From positions 101,213-143,105 of the forward strand of contig LNJB01000001.1 in the NCBI GenBank assembly GCA_001587595.1: a stretch of 41,893 bases of DNA, given 5' to 3'. A program made the translations under genes and the position numbers. The notes beneath the pieces are model-generated. The model did not search any database, was not told the origin of the DNA, and worked only from the letters and a program-made list of their open reading frames with translations. This document shows, in pieces, positions 34,490 to 41,893 of this stretch (position 1 is its first letter; the number at the start of each line of letters is the position of its first letter). Source of the stretch: Candidatus Methanofastidiosum methylothiophilum. Its GTDB lineage: Archaea > Methanobacteriota_B > Thermococci > Methanofastidiosales > Methanofastidiosaceae.

Positions 34490-35433
34490 ACAGAATCACT
34501 TATCCTTGGATCAATTATGCCATACAAAAAATCAACGAAGGCATTTGCTAAAACTGCCATTATACTAATAATCATAAAAGAACCATATAAAACTGGATAA
34601 TCTCTAGAAAGTAACGCCTCATAAATAAGATTCCCCATCCCGTTCATTGAGAAGATGATCTCAATAAACAATGCACCGCTTAAAATGAAACCAAAATCAA
34701 GAGCAAGTAGTGTTAAAAGTGGCAACGATGCATTCTTAAAAATATGTTTGAATAAAACTTGCCGATCAGACAATCCTTTTGCTTTTGCGTATACTACGTA
34801 AAGTTTAGATTTTTCTTGAATTACACTACCCCTCATAATCATGTAATTTCTTGAAGTAAGGAATATGGTCATTATACTTATTGGAAGGAAGAAGTGATGT
34901 AGTATATCTAAGATGCCTCCTGAGTAATAAAATCCTTTAATTGGAAATAATCCTAATTTAAAAGAGAATATATACAAAAATATGAGAGATAAGAAAAAAG
35001 TAGGTGTAGAATAAAAAGCCAATTCTATTAATGTAAGTGTTTTATAGGAATTTGAAGAAGATTTTTGTCCAGATATTGAACCCATTAAAGAGCCAAGTAT
35101 TGCACTAAACAATATTGAAGGTATCAGTAACAGTAATGTCCACTTCATTCTCGAAAGGATAATAGAAGACACCGGTCCTTTAAAATGATAAGAATACCCA
35201 AAGTCAAATCTAAATACGCCATTCCAATAATTAAGATACTGTATTGGAAGGGATTCATCAAGCCCCATTTTTTCTCTCAATTCTTGCAATGATTCTTCAG
35301 TCATGACATAATCTTCACCTAAAAGATTTGTGATAGGATCCCCAGGCATTAATCTAGGGATAATGAAATTTAAAGAAAAAATGACAAACAAGGCAATCAA
35401 GTAACGTGCTATTTTTTTTGAACGCATTTTCAT
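34486..35433 (-). CDS. Opp/Dpp/Nik-type ABC transporter permease (NikB/OppB-like)
   Basis: The permease has about 315 residues. Its first helix IARYLIALFVIFSLNFIIPRLMPGDPI ends in the MPGDP motif that marks OppB/DppB/NikB. It has about six helices, an EAA-type loop (AKAKGLSDRQVLFKHIFKNA), and a FSMNGMGNLIYEALLSRDYPV segment at the last helices. I chose ATG 35431-35433, preceded by AAGGGATT; the longer frame to 35490 only adds residues antisense-like in character and overlaps the methyltransferase gene. It lies 17 bp after the methyltransferase stop codon. Confidence 0.9.
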   Translation of the reverse strand: MKMRSKKIARYLIALFVIFSLNFIIPRLMPGDPITNLLGEDYVMTEESLQELREKMGLDESLPIQYLNYWNGVFRFDFGYSYHFKGPVSSIILSRMKWTLLLLIPSILFSAILGSLMGSISGQKSSSNSYKTLTLIELAFYSTPTFFLSLIFLYIFSFKLGLFPIKGFYYSGGILDILHHFFLPISIMTIFLTSRNYMIMRGSVIQEKSKLYVVYAKAKGLSDRQVLFKHIFKNASLPLLTLLALDFGFILSGALFIEIIFSMNGMGNLIYEALLSRDYPVLYGSFMIISIMAVLANAFVDFLYGIIDPRISDSV

Positions 35434-35450
35434 ATAATCCCTTTGTGAAT

Positions 35451-36227
35451 TTATTTTATTAAATATAACAAAGCATCTTTTCTTTGGCAAAGAACTTCAT
35501 AGAAATTTTGTTTTTTGATTAGCCTATTATTCTCATTTAAATAGTTGAATATTTCATCTTCTGTTTTTATTGAATATGGATACGATCTATACACAAAAGG
35601 TAAAGGAAGTTTGTAATCAGAAGTAAAAATCTCTACATTAAATATATATCCCATTTCAGATAATATATTGTAAAGATGTAAAAAATCTACAGAGTTTTTA
35701 TTATTATATACATATTCTCTCAAAGGGTCACCCCTCCCTGCCCTAAAAACTAAAAAAATGCCTTTTGTGGCCACATATATTAATTTTTCAAGAAAAGAGT
35801 AAATGTCATCTTCAAAGAAGCTGTATGCAGCAAGAGAGTAATCTACGTGCCCAATTTCGTATTTAGACACATTTTTCCATTCTTTCTCAATATACAAAAT
35901 ATTGTCACATTTATCGGCTTCCGCTTTAGACTTCAGGATACTAAGCTGATAAGGGGAAGGATCTAAAGCTATCAATTTATTGGATATTTTTGAAAGGGGT
36001 AATGCAAAAGCACCTGCTCCCGATCCAATATCAAGTAAAATGTCTTCGGGAAAAATAAAAGTAGATATCCTGTCTAATATTTTTCCAGGATATCCGGAAT
36101 ACTTCATGAGTTCATCGTAATAGTCCAAATTTTTCCAAAAATCGTTGTTAGAGATACCTTTTTCGTTTAGTATCTTTAGATAGCTTGATTCTTTAATTGA
36201 ACTATTCCACTCTTCCGACCAATTCAT
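35451..36227 (-). CDS. Class I SAM-dependent methyltransferase in the ABC importer operon
   Basis: The protein has 258 residues from ATG 36225-36227, which overlaps the stop codon of the binding-protein gene as TAATG. Motif I is LLDIGSGAGAFALPLS at about residues 64-79, followed by the acidic LIALDPSPYQL and a motif-IV-like HVDYSLAAYSFF. It is a class I Rossmann methyltransferase. The N-terminal 60 residues are charged and unassigned. Its position between the binding protein and the permeases, tightly coupled on both sides, suggests it acts on the transported compound or its carrier, for example a metal-chelating small molecule. The substrate is not known, and it does not look like nicotianamine synthase. 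Confidence 0.8.
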   Translation of the reverse strand: MNWSEEWNSSIKESSYLKILNEKGISNNDFWKNLDYYDELMKYSGYPGKILDRISTFIFPEDILLDIGSGAGAFALPLSKISNKLIALDPSPYQLSILKSKAEADKCDNILYIEKEWKNVSKYEIGHVDYSLAAYSFFEDDIYSFLEKLIYVATKGIFLVFRAGRGDPLREYVYNNKNSVDFLHLYNILSEMGYIFNVEIFTSDYKLPLPFVYRSYPYSIKTEDEIFNYLNENNRLIKKQNFYEVLCQRKDALLYLIK

Positions 36228-37816
36228 TATGATGCCTTCTGAAGATTTAAGAAAGTTTCTGTGTTGTAGATTCCAAACAAAGGATCTACATACCACCCGC
36301 TGAATTTTTTGCTATATGGGGTTATATTCTCGTTCCAGTAAAGTGTTATGCCGGGTAAATTATCCGAGTAGTAGTCTTGTAAATCATAAGCATATATTTT
36401 CAGTTTACCAGAATCAGTTGTAGATAAAATATTATCACATATTTTTAGAAATTCTGGATCACTAAGATTATGCAAGACTCCTTCTCCTGTTCTCCTTGAA
36501 TCAAAGTACCCTGATCCCCACTGTGCATGCATTAGCATTCCCCAAGGTGTTGTTCTTGTTATGGTGAGGTCATAATAATATTTGTCTTTTAAGGATATCC
36601 ATGTGCTTGAGTCAACGGATTTTAGAGTAGTTTCAATTCCTACTTTCTTTAGATAATCTTGTACTAACTCCCCAGAACGGACATATTCTGGACGGAGAAG
36701 CATAATAAGTTTAATATCCTTTCCGTCAGTAGTTTCTAAGATTCCATTCCCATTGCCATCCTTGTAACCTGCTTCATTGAGCAATTGTTTAGCTTTTTCT
36801 AAATTATACTCTAATTTAGGCGTTTCTTTATAAAACTCCATTGTAGGGGGGACAAATCCTCTATTTGGTGCTGTACCGTATCCTAATGCATCAATTTTAG
36901 CTATTTCGTCATAATTAATTGCGTAGGATATTGCATTTCTAAAGTTTACGTCAGACATTGGTTGTCTCTGTAAATTCATTCCAAGGAATATTAAGCCAAC
37001 ATTCATTTTTTTAATGGTAGCATATTTTCCGGTATCAATCAATTTTTGTATATTGGAATAAGGATAGCTGCCAGCGTATTTGTAATAAACATCTAAGGTT
37101 CCGTTTTCAAGATCTAGTGCTAATGCGTCGTTAGTTTTATACATATGAATTTCTATTGTATCTACAACTGATTGTTTTCCTTTCCAATAAGGATTTTTTT
37201 TCAAGGTTACTATCTGAGAATCTAGATTTACATTAGATATAAAAAACGGGCCGCATCCGACATAGTTATCAATTTGAATATAGTTCATAGGGTCTTGAAT
37301 TGATTCCCAAACATGTTTTGGAAGGATATTATAGGTGGTAAATTCTAGATTAGTTCTTGTGTATGGCTCAGTAAATAAAATTTCTACAGCATTTTCTTCA
37401 GGAATTACAGTAACAGCTTTAAGACGTTGTTTAATCCAACCTGCATAAGGTATTTTATTTGCATAGTATTCTACAGAGAATTTAACATCCTCTGGAGTTA
37501 CTTTTTTTCCGTCACTCCAATATAGCTCAGGATTAATATAAAACTTCCAGACTTTGTCATTATTTGATGCTTCGTATTTTGTTGCCATATTTCCTATAAT
37601 TTTTCCATTTTCATCCATTTTAGTTAGAGTCAAATTAGAAATCTTTGAGAAAACGCCTAAATTTGTATCAAAGAAATTTGCAGCTTTAATTGTATTCGGG
37701 CTTCCTATTTTTATGGTAGTAGTAGTAGTTTTTTCTGGTGTACCTTGATTTACGCATCCAACTATAAGAGAAATGCATAGTATGGACATTAATACAATAC
37801 TTAAACCTTTATTCAT
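36227..37816 (-). CDS. ABC transporter substrate-binding lipoprotein, family 5 (NikA/OppA-like)
   Basis: The 529-residue protein starts with a lipoprotein-type signal (LSIVLMSILCISLIVGC, lipid cysteine C21), then a threonine-rich linker and a family-5 binding-protein fold with the VWKFYINPELYWSDGKKVTPEDV segment near residue 85. Family 5 members bind peptides, nickel complexes, haem or metallophores. The likely role here is nickel or a nickel complex, because its promoter has the same paired GTGTTAC layout as the nickel-using cfb operon. This is inference, and a peptide role remains possible. The ATG is preceded by GGAGGTG. It leads the operon binding protein, methyltransferase, permease, permease, ATPase, ATPase. 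Confidence 0.88.
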   Translation of the reverse strand: MNKGLSIVLMSILCISLIVGCVNQGTPEKTTTTTIKIGSPNTIKAANFFDTNLGVFSKISNLTLTKMDENGKIIGNMATKYEASNNDKVWKFYINPELYWSDGKKVTPEDVKFSVEYYANKIPYAGWIKQRLKAVTVIPEENAVEILFTEPYTRTNLEFTTYNILPKHVWESIQDPMNYIQIDNYVGCGPFFISNVNLDSQIVTLKKNPYWKGKQSVVDTIEIHMYKTNDALALDLENGTLDVYYKYAGSYPYSNIQKLIDTGKYATIKKMNVGLIFLGMNLQRQPMSDVNFRNAISYAINYDEIAKIDALGYGTAPNRGFVPPTMEFYKETPKLEYNLEKAKQLLNEAGYKDGNGNGILETTDGKDIKLIMLLRPEYVRSGELVQDYLKKVGIETTLKSVDSSTWISLKDKYYYDLTITRTTPWGMLMHAQWGSGYFDSRRTGEGVLHNLSDPEFLKICDNILSTTDSGKLKIYAYDLQDYYSDNLPGITLYWNENITPYSKKFSGWYVDPLFGIYNTETFLNLQKAS

Positions 37817-37880
37817 AAATTACACCTCCAAATTGTGTTACTGATATAGAATTCGTGTTACTTATAAAGTTTTGTATTTA
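37817..37880 (-). promoter_or_regulatory. ABC importer promoter with tandem GTGTTAC operator
   Basis: GTGTTAC occurs at 37835-37841 and 37855-37861 as direct repeats with a 20-bp period. On the gene's strand the distal copy abuts the TATA-like TTTATAAG (37861-37868), and GGAGGTG precedes the ATG of the binding-protein gene. The arrangement mirrors the cfbA promoter, including the leader sequence (GGTGTAAT before both ATGs). Repression by a regulator covering the TATA box is the simplest reading. Confidence 0.6.
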
Positions 37881-37960
37881 AGATAAAAATAAAAGTATAA
37901 TTAGAAAGTACCCAATAAAATCAGTTAGTTTTATATGTAATATACTAAATTATTAATCTT

Positions 37961-38578
37961 ATGACATACGTGATTAGAAGTAGTGGAAAAAAGGAAGAAT
38001 TTGATGGAGACAAACTAATTGCTTCAATTATGGAGGCAGCAAATAATGCAGGCATAATGAATCAAATGGGTATTGAAGACCTCATCAAAAGTATTTCATC
38101 CAACACCATTTCTTATGCACGAACTCAAAAAGAAGTTCAATCAAAAACATTGAGTGATGTTATATTGGCCCAAATATTGAAAATAGGAATCCAAATGGCC
38201 ATGCAAAAATTTGGGGCCAATGTATCTAAAGAAAATATATTACATGAACTAATAAATGCAGGATTACAAATATCTAATCAAAATACACAGTCTAATGATC
38301 TTCTAAGTCAACTACTAAGTGCAAGTACAGCTAAAAGCTCATCACAATCTAACGATCTTCTAAGTCAACTACTAAGTGCAAGTACAGATAAAAGCTCATC
38401 ACAATCTAACGATCTTCTAAGTCAACTACTAAGTGCAAGTACAGATAAAAGCTCATCACAATCTAACGATCTTCTAAGTCAACTACTAAGTGCAAGTACA
38501 AGAAAAAATAGTTCAAATCAAGATCTGGGTGAAATGTTAATAGCCGGCATGAAACTAGCTAATGCTTTGATGAAATAG
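37961..38578 (+). CDS. ATP-cone domain protein with a 19-residue tandem repeat
   Basis: The 205-residue protein begins with an ATP-cone domain (YVIRSSGKKEEFDGDKLIASI... to about residue 90). This is the nucleotide-sensing module of ribonucleotide reductases and NrdR, here without either partner domain. Residues about 111-180 are a low-complexity tandem array of a 19-residue unit (SNDLLSQLLSASTDKSSSQ and near copies), then a short helical tail. The function is unknown; it may be a nucleotide-responsive scaffold or regulator. A TATA-like TTTTATATG stretch about 30 bp upstream of the ATG and the lack of a Shine-Dalgarno site suggest a leaderless transcript. Confidence 0.7.
   Translation: MTYVIRSSGKKEEFDGDKLIASIMEAANNAGIMNQMGIEDLIKSISSNTISYARTQKEVQSKTLSDVILAQILKIGIQMAMQKFGANVSKENILHELINAGLQISNQNTQSNDLLSQLLSASTAKSSSQSNDLLSQLLSASTDKSSSQSNDLLSQLLSASTDKSSSQSNDLLSQLLSASTRKNSSNQDLGEMLIAGMKLANALMK
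38291..38500 (+). repeat. 57-bp coding minisatellite (3 full copies plus a partial fourth)
   Basis: Copies begin at 38291, 38348, 38405 and 38462. The second and third are identical, the first differs from them at two bases (AAT/AAC and GCT/GAT codons), and the fourth keeps 39 bases before diverging. The period is a multiple of three, so gain or loss of a copy preserves the reading frame. The near identity at silent positions shows recent expansion. Confidence 0.95.
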
Positions 38579-38691
38579 CAATGTCAAATATAAATTTTAA
38601 ACTTTTCAATATTTTGATTTCCCATTCCCATATATTTTTTTGAAAAAAGAAACATTATTATATACGATAGTACTATAGTATAAGTGATAGG
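38579..38691 (+). promoter_or_regulatory. Promoter of the small coiled-coil gene
   Basis: This 113-bp AT-rich gap follows the ATP-cone gene. ATTATTATATACG at 38654-38666 is a TATA candidate, and GTGAT (38684-38688) is the ribosome-binding site just before ATG 38692. No other element was seen. Confidence 0.4.
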
Positions 38692-38925
38692 ATGAAATCA
38701 ATTGATTTAGTATCTGGAACCTTAGCTAAAATAAAACATTTAGAAAATGAACTAATTGCACTTAAGAATGAATATCTAGCTAAACAAGACCCATTGATTA
38801 AGGAAAAGATAGAAGAAAAAAAGAAGGAACTTGAAAAATTAAGGGTCTATTATAAAGATCATGTCATGGCATCATGTAATGAAAGTTATGAAGCAAAAAG
38901 AAGAAGATTGTCTAAATATGATTAG
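38692..38925 (+). CDS. Small coiled-coil hypothetical protein
   Basis: The 77-residue, strongly charged protein is largely a predicted coiled coil (IKHLENELIALKNEYLAK, then KEKIEEKKKELEKLRVYYK) with a basic tail (KRRRLSKYD). No domain is recognised. It has its own promoter and a GTGAT ribosome-binding site. The neighbours (ATP-cone protein upstream, unknown gene convergent downstream with a 22-bp gap) give no clue to its function. It could be a small structural or nucleic-acid-associated protein. Confidence 0.6.
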   Translation: MKSIDLVSGTLAKIKHLENELIALKNEYLAKQDPLIKEKIEEKKKELEKLRVYYKDHVMASCNESYEAKRRRLSKYD

Positions 38926-38947
38926 TTTTTATGTTTGAGAGATATCC

Positions 38948-39529
38948 TTATCTCATTATTTCTTTTCTTAAATATTTTCTCAAAAATCCATAGAGTTTTT
39001 TATCCCAGTTTAGAGGAGGATCTTTTTGTTCAGTTAGACTCATAATATATGAAATGGACTTTTTATCTAAAAGATATTCAAATTCTTTATTTTCAATAAA
39101 TCGATAAATTGCATTGAAAACAGGTGAAGGTAAGGGCACTTTTAATTTTGATAGTTTTAAGTTTGTAAGCATTAAAGATTTTTTTAAATATTCTTTTTCT
39201 TTGTACGAAAGTTTATGATAGTTTATTTCGTCATTTCTTTTTTCCCAGTCCATTTTCATTTTCTCTTTAAAAAGTTCTAAGGTGTTATTGAGTTTAGGCC
39301 ATCTTTCAGGATATTTAAGAAGTAATCTTTGTATTGGAAGTATATTTTCTTGAACTAAAATAACTCTCTTTTTTACTTCATCTATATTACTTTGAGAATA
39401 ATTCGCTTCATACGTATCAAGTTGTTTCATTAGCCACAAGTCTCTTCTTCCAGACATATTTTTATTTTTAGGAATTGATATTTTGGGAGTATTATTAATT
39501 ATTGGTTTAGTTTTATCTTCATTCGGCAT
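38948..39529 (-). CDS. Hypothetical helical protein
   Basis: The 193-residue protein is not recognised. Its first 35 residues are polar and disordered-looking, and the rest is rich in helical, basic and leucine-containing stretches (KKRVILVQENILPIQRLLLK, KMKMDWEKRNDEIN, LYGFLRKYLRKEIM). There is no signal peptide, membrane segment or cysteine cluster. The start ATG 39527-39529 lacks a Shine-Dalgarno site, and a TTTTTATATTTAA stretch about 30 bp upstream suggests a leaderless transcript. It is convergent with the coiled-coil gene and follows CooS by a 42-bp gap. The gene looks real from its length and codon pattern, but its function is unknown. Confidence 0.6.
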   Translation of the reverse strand: MPNEDKTKPIINNTPKISIPKNKNMSGRRDLWLMKQLDTYEANYSQSNIDEVKKRVILVQENILPIQRLLLKYPERWPKLNNTLELFKEKMKMDWEKRNDEINYHKLSYKEKEYLKKSLMLTNLKLSKLKVPLPSPVFNAIYRFIENKEFEYLLDKKSISYIMSLTEQKDPPLNWDKKLYGFLRKYLRKEIMR

Positions 39530-39571
39530 TCATTAATTAAGGATAATTAAATATAAAAAATTAATTATTTA

Positions 39572-41476
39572 TTAAATGCCAAGTTTTTTTCTCTTTGATT
39601 CAATGTGAGAGAGCATTCCCTCAGCTGCTTTTACAGGATCTTTCTCAACATTTAATATTCCTCCAGTAACATCTTTGCAATCAACTGTCAAAAGTTTTAC
39701 TAAATTTGGGCCCCCAGTAACAGGAGGAACCGGATTTACATATGTATATAATCCAAATGCTAGGGCAAATATTGCATCTATAGTTGCTTTTTGTTCCATA
39801 TACTCTGGTGCAACTGCTACAACAGGTAAATCTTTTACAGATACATCCCCTAAAGCTTTTGAGATTACTCCAATTAGATCTGCAAGTCTACCAACATCAG
39901 TACAAGTTCCATAACTTAGCACAGGAGGTGTGTTTAAAATACTACATAATTTTTTTAATCCTGGTCCAGCTAAATCTTTAGCTTCTAGGCTACATAATCC
40001 ACCTACTTGCACAGCACTGTTTCCGCAACCTAAAGACAAAACTAATATATCTCTCTTGATCAACTCTTTAACTATTCTTATTGTATGAACATCTTGGCCA
40101 GAATCTCTTAAAGAAGTGCAAGAAACCATTCCTGCTACTCCCCTTATCGTCCCATCCTTTATTGCATTTAGAAGTGGCTCAATTGTTCCTCCTAAAGTTT
40201 CAACTATACTTTCAGTAGAGAATCCAACTATTGCCTCTTTTATTGGAAATCCTAAAACAGGCTTAATTGAGCTTCTTCTTTCTTTGAAGTTATCGATTGC
40301 CATCTGCAATAATGATGCAGCTTGAATCTCTGCTTCTTCTGGTAAATAGTTTATCCTTTCTTTAATACCTTCAAATGCCACAACTTCGCTTACAGGTATT
40401 AATTTGAATTTGTATTTTTCTGCATATATGGGATCAATTGGCATGGAACAATTCATATCTGCCACAAAAATGTCTATACATCCGCTTGCCATTATCGCTT
40501 CTTGCATTATCCAATTTCCTGTAAATCCGTAGAAAACATCATCCATCTCCCATCTTTGGATCATCTCTTGGCCCGTTTCAATATTTGCAATTATCCTAAG
40601 GCCTTTGGCCCCAACTTTTTTGGCTTTCTGTTGCCATTCTTCTTTTCTCGCAAGTTGAATCATTGCAAAACCCAAAAAAGGTTCATGCCCATTAGGTATG
40701 ACGTTTACATAATCTGGATCCAATACACCTAGGTCGACTCTCATTTTATGTGGTCTTGGTATTCCAAAAAGAATATCTTGTGAAAATTCATTAATAATCT
40801 GGCTTTGGTAAGCCATTGCTATTCCAAGTCTCATTGCTTTTAATGCTAAGCTTACATAATATCCATCAACATTAGTAAGACAAGAACTTGTAGAGAGCAT
40901 TATCTCTCCATGAATCCCTCCAGGAAATATCCCAATTTTCTTCCATGAATCTTTTCTTTCTTTTGGGGCTAATAACTCTACAATTTTACTTGGTTCGGAG
41001 TATTTTCTGTTAAAATCATCTTCAACAAAGTCACAGAAATCCAATGCTATTTCTTTAATGTTACCTTTAGAATCTATTCCAAGTCTTTCAGCAAATGATT
41101 TCAGTTTAGAAGATTCTTTTATTTGAAAAGGAGTTTCTCCCTTTGCCGTTGCTCTAAGAGTTTTTATTGTTTGCTCAGTATGGTATTGGTAAGTTGATGC
41201 ACCTAATACATTTCTTAGGAGCATCATTCTCATTGCCATACCATCTGCAGTAATTCCACAAGCTCCTCTTTTATCAATCGATGCATCAGAGCGGCATGGA
41301 CCGTTTGAACAAAGATCGCACCTTGTTCCTCCTTGGCAAAAAGGACATCTTTTATCAGGATCACCAGCGAATCCTTGAGACTCGTACCTATCCCATATGT
41401 TTGTTATTTTATCCTCTTTGATTTTTTCATACATTTTTTTTACAGATTCATGATATGATATTCTATCTCCTTCCAT
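39572..41476 (-). CDS. cooS: Anaerobic Ni-CO dehydrogenase catalytic subunit (CooS-like), with a variant C-cluster
   Basis: The 634-residue protein is a homologue of CooS, which oxidises CO reversibly at a [Ni-4Fe-4S] C-cluster. N-terminal cysteines for the B and D clusters are at C44, C47, C53, C56, C61 and C73. Of the six C-cluster ligands of the well-studied CODH-II, five align with H264, C343, C453, C484 and C525. The position equivalent to C295 aligns with glutamate E300 (IANIETGQE, where others have GICCTGNE). K563 matches the conserved acid-base lysine. The activity is therefore uncertain. No CooF, CooC or acetyl-CoA synthase subunit is visible. The start ATG has GAGGA upstream and a TATA box at 41501-41512. 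Confidence 0.92.
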   Translation of the reverse strand: MEGDRISYHESVKKMYEKIKEDKITNIWDRYESQGFAGDPDKRCPFCQGGTRCDLCSNGPCRSDASIDKRGACGITADGMAMRMMLLRNVLGASTYQYHTEQTIKTLRATAKGETPFQIKESSKLKSFAERLGIDSKGNIKEIALDFCDFVEDDFNRKYSEPSKIVELLAPKERKDSWKKIGIFPGGIHGEIMLSTSSCLTNVDGYYVSLALKAMRLGIAMAYQSQIINEFSQDILFGIPRPHKMRVDLGVLDPDYVNVIPNGHEPFLGFAMIQLARKEEWQQKAKKVGAKGLRIIANIETGQEMIQRWEMDDVFYGFTGNWIMQEAIMASGCIDIFVADMNCSMPIDPIYAEKYKFKLIPVSEVVAFEGIKERINYLPEEAEIQAASLLQMAIDNFKERRSSIKPVLGFPIKEAIVGFSTESIVETLGGTIEPLLNAIKDGTIRGVAGMVSCTSLRDSGQDVHTIRIVKELIKRDILVLSLGCGNSAVQVGGLCSLEAKDLAGPGLKKLCSILNTPPVLSYGTCTDVGRLADLIGVISKALGDVSVKDLPVVAVAPEYMEQKATIDAIFALAFGLYTYVNPVPPVTGGPNLVKLLTVDCKDVTGGILNVEKDPVKAAEGMLSHIESKRKKLGI

Positions 41477-41541
41477 TTTTATTCCTCACAAATTTATTAT
41501 TTATTTTTATACATTTGTTCCAATTTAAAAAAGAAATATAG
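41477..41541 (-). promoter_or_regulatory. CooS promoter
   Basis: GTATAAAAATAA on the minus strand (41501-41512) is a good TATA box, and GAGGA (41483-41487) is the ribosome-binding site. No GTGTTAC motif is present, so the nickel-regulon signature of the other two operons is absent here. Confidence 0.5.
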
Positions 41542-41853
41542 TTAGTCTGTTAATCCTAGTAGTATTGCTAGGTTATCTTTGGCTTTCAAAGAATGTGGAG
41601 CATTTTTAGGCATGAAAATAAATACTCCTGGAGCCATATCAATTTCTTCATCACCTAGCTTAAAAGTACCTGTTCCTTTTAGAACTTGTACTATCCCCGC
41701 TTTTGTTGAGGTATGTGTATCTATGTTTGTACCTGAAGATAGGCACATTAATGTATAGTTATACGTTTTTGACATTGCCAAAACTGTACTAAAAATGCCT
41801 TCTGTCGGAAATTGCATTGTTTTATTCAAATCTTTCCAAAATCCTTTTTCCAT
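41542..41853 (-). CDS. Small cupin-domain protein
   Basis: The product is about 103 residues and a single-domain cupin. Recognisable stretches are LMCLSSGTNIDTHTSTKAGIVQVLKGTGTF (motif 1, with H in DTHTS) and VFIFMPKNAPHSLKA (motif 2 with H). Only two clear metal-ligand histidines are seen, so the site may be incomplete or use other residues. Small cupins act as metal-binding enzymes, sugar isomerases or sensors; no role can be given. The start is ATG 41851-41853 with a strong GGAGGAG upstream; a GTG at 41862 is the alternative. The ATG overlaps the stop of the gene cut by the window edge. Confidence 0.8.
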   Translation of the reverse strand: MEKGFWKDLNKTMQFPTEGIFSTVLAMSKTYNYTLMCLSSGTNIDTHTSTKAGIVQVLKGTGTFKLGDEEIDMAPGVFIFMPKNAPHSLKAKDNLAILLGLTD

Positions 41854-41893
41854 TATATCCACTCCTCCGTTAGCACTTCTCCATTTAATCCAA
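41853..41893 (-). CDS. C-terminal end of an unidentified gene (cut by window edge)
   Basis: A frame entering from the right edge ends at TAA 41853-41855 and overlaps the cupin ATG as TAATG, the same coupling seen at other junctions here. Only about 12 residues are visible (GLNGEVLTEEWI). They cannot identify the protein. The overlap is the main reason to think this is a real upstream gene. Confidence 0.4.
   Translation of the reverse strand, partial: GLNGEVLTEEWI

Noticed and set aside
35451-36227. Nicotianamine synthase-like enzyme
   Set aside because: The motif order and length fit an ordinary class I methyltransferase; the nicotianamine synthase signature segments are missing.
38291-38500. 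Possible CRISPR array
   Set aside because: The units are contiguous 57-bp direct repeats inside an open reading frame, with no unique spacers, so this is a coding minisatellite.
1-41893. tRNA or rRNA genes, insertion sequences, prophage
   Set aside because: No cloverleaf, rRNA-like GC-rich block, transposase or terminal inverted repeats were found by reading the gaps.

Overview
This 41.9 kb, AT-rich window comes from an archaeon, very probably a methanogen or another organism that uses methyl-coenzyme M reductase. The evidence is a complete coenzyme F430 cluster (cfbA-E-D-C-B), an archaeal Gar1, an archaeal RecJ/GAN-type nuclease, SRP54, TATA-box promoters, and Shine-Dalgarno sites of the GGAGGTGAT type. 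A RamA-like corrinoid activase, a GlcD/HdrD-like redox pair, a methionine gamma-lyase-like enzyme and the low GC content would suit a methyl-reducing methanogen such as Ca. Methanofastidiosa. That placement is inference; no 16S rRNA or mcr gene lies in the window.

Layout. 1-7.7 kb (minus strand): a partial ATP-PEP-carboxykinase-like gene, the RecJ/GAN nuclease, uvrC, an MFS transporter, a secreted tandem TIM-barrel protein and gar1. 7.8-12.2 kb: a PLP gamma-lyase-family enzyme, a small unknown protein, and the HdrD-like and GlcD-like pair. 12.5-17 kb (plus): three overlapping genes for the RamA-like ATPase, a Helicase_C_3-like/WYL protein and a small DegT-fold PLP protein. 17-20.4 kb: a small membrane protein, a stand-alone Lrp/AsnC ligand-binding domain, a membrane-anchored winged-helix regulator and SRP54.

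20.4-25.2 kb (minus): the cfb operon, which makes Ni-sirohydrochlorin and converts it towards F430. 25.4-27 kb (plus): an orphan receiver domain and a kinesin-light-chain-type TPR protein. 27-30.3 kb (minus): precorrin-2 dehydrogenase, hemA, hemB and a DNA glycosylase, so the tetrapyrrole precursor pathway lies beside the F430 pathway. 30.5-31.9 kb: an NSS-type sodium symporter. 32-37.8 kb (minus): a five-gene Opp/Nik-class ABC importer with an embedded methyltransferase. 38-39.5 kb: an ATP-cone protein with a 57-bp coding minisatellite and two unknown small genes. 39.5-41.9 kb (minus): a Ni-CO dehydrogenase (CooS) homologue with a substituted C-cluster ligand, a cupin and the tail of another gene.

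The strongest systems-level signal is that the cfb operon and the ABC importer operon have nearly the same promoter layout. Each has two GTGTTAC motifs 20-21 bp apart next to a TATA-like box, followed by an almost identical ribosome-binding leader. This predicts a shared, probably nickel-responsive (NikR-like) regulon and reassigns the peptide-type transporter to nickel or nickel-complex uptake for F430. No CRISPR array, IS element, prophage, tRNA or rRNA was seen. Several genes start at TTG or at an ATG downstream of the longest frame, and I chose starts by the GGTGAT-type ribosome-binding site.
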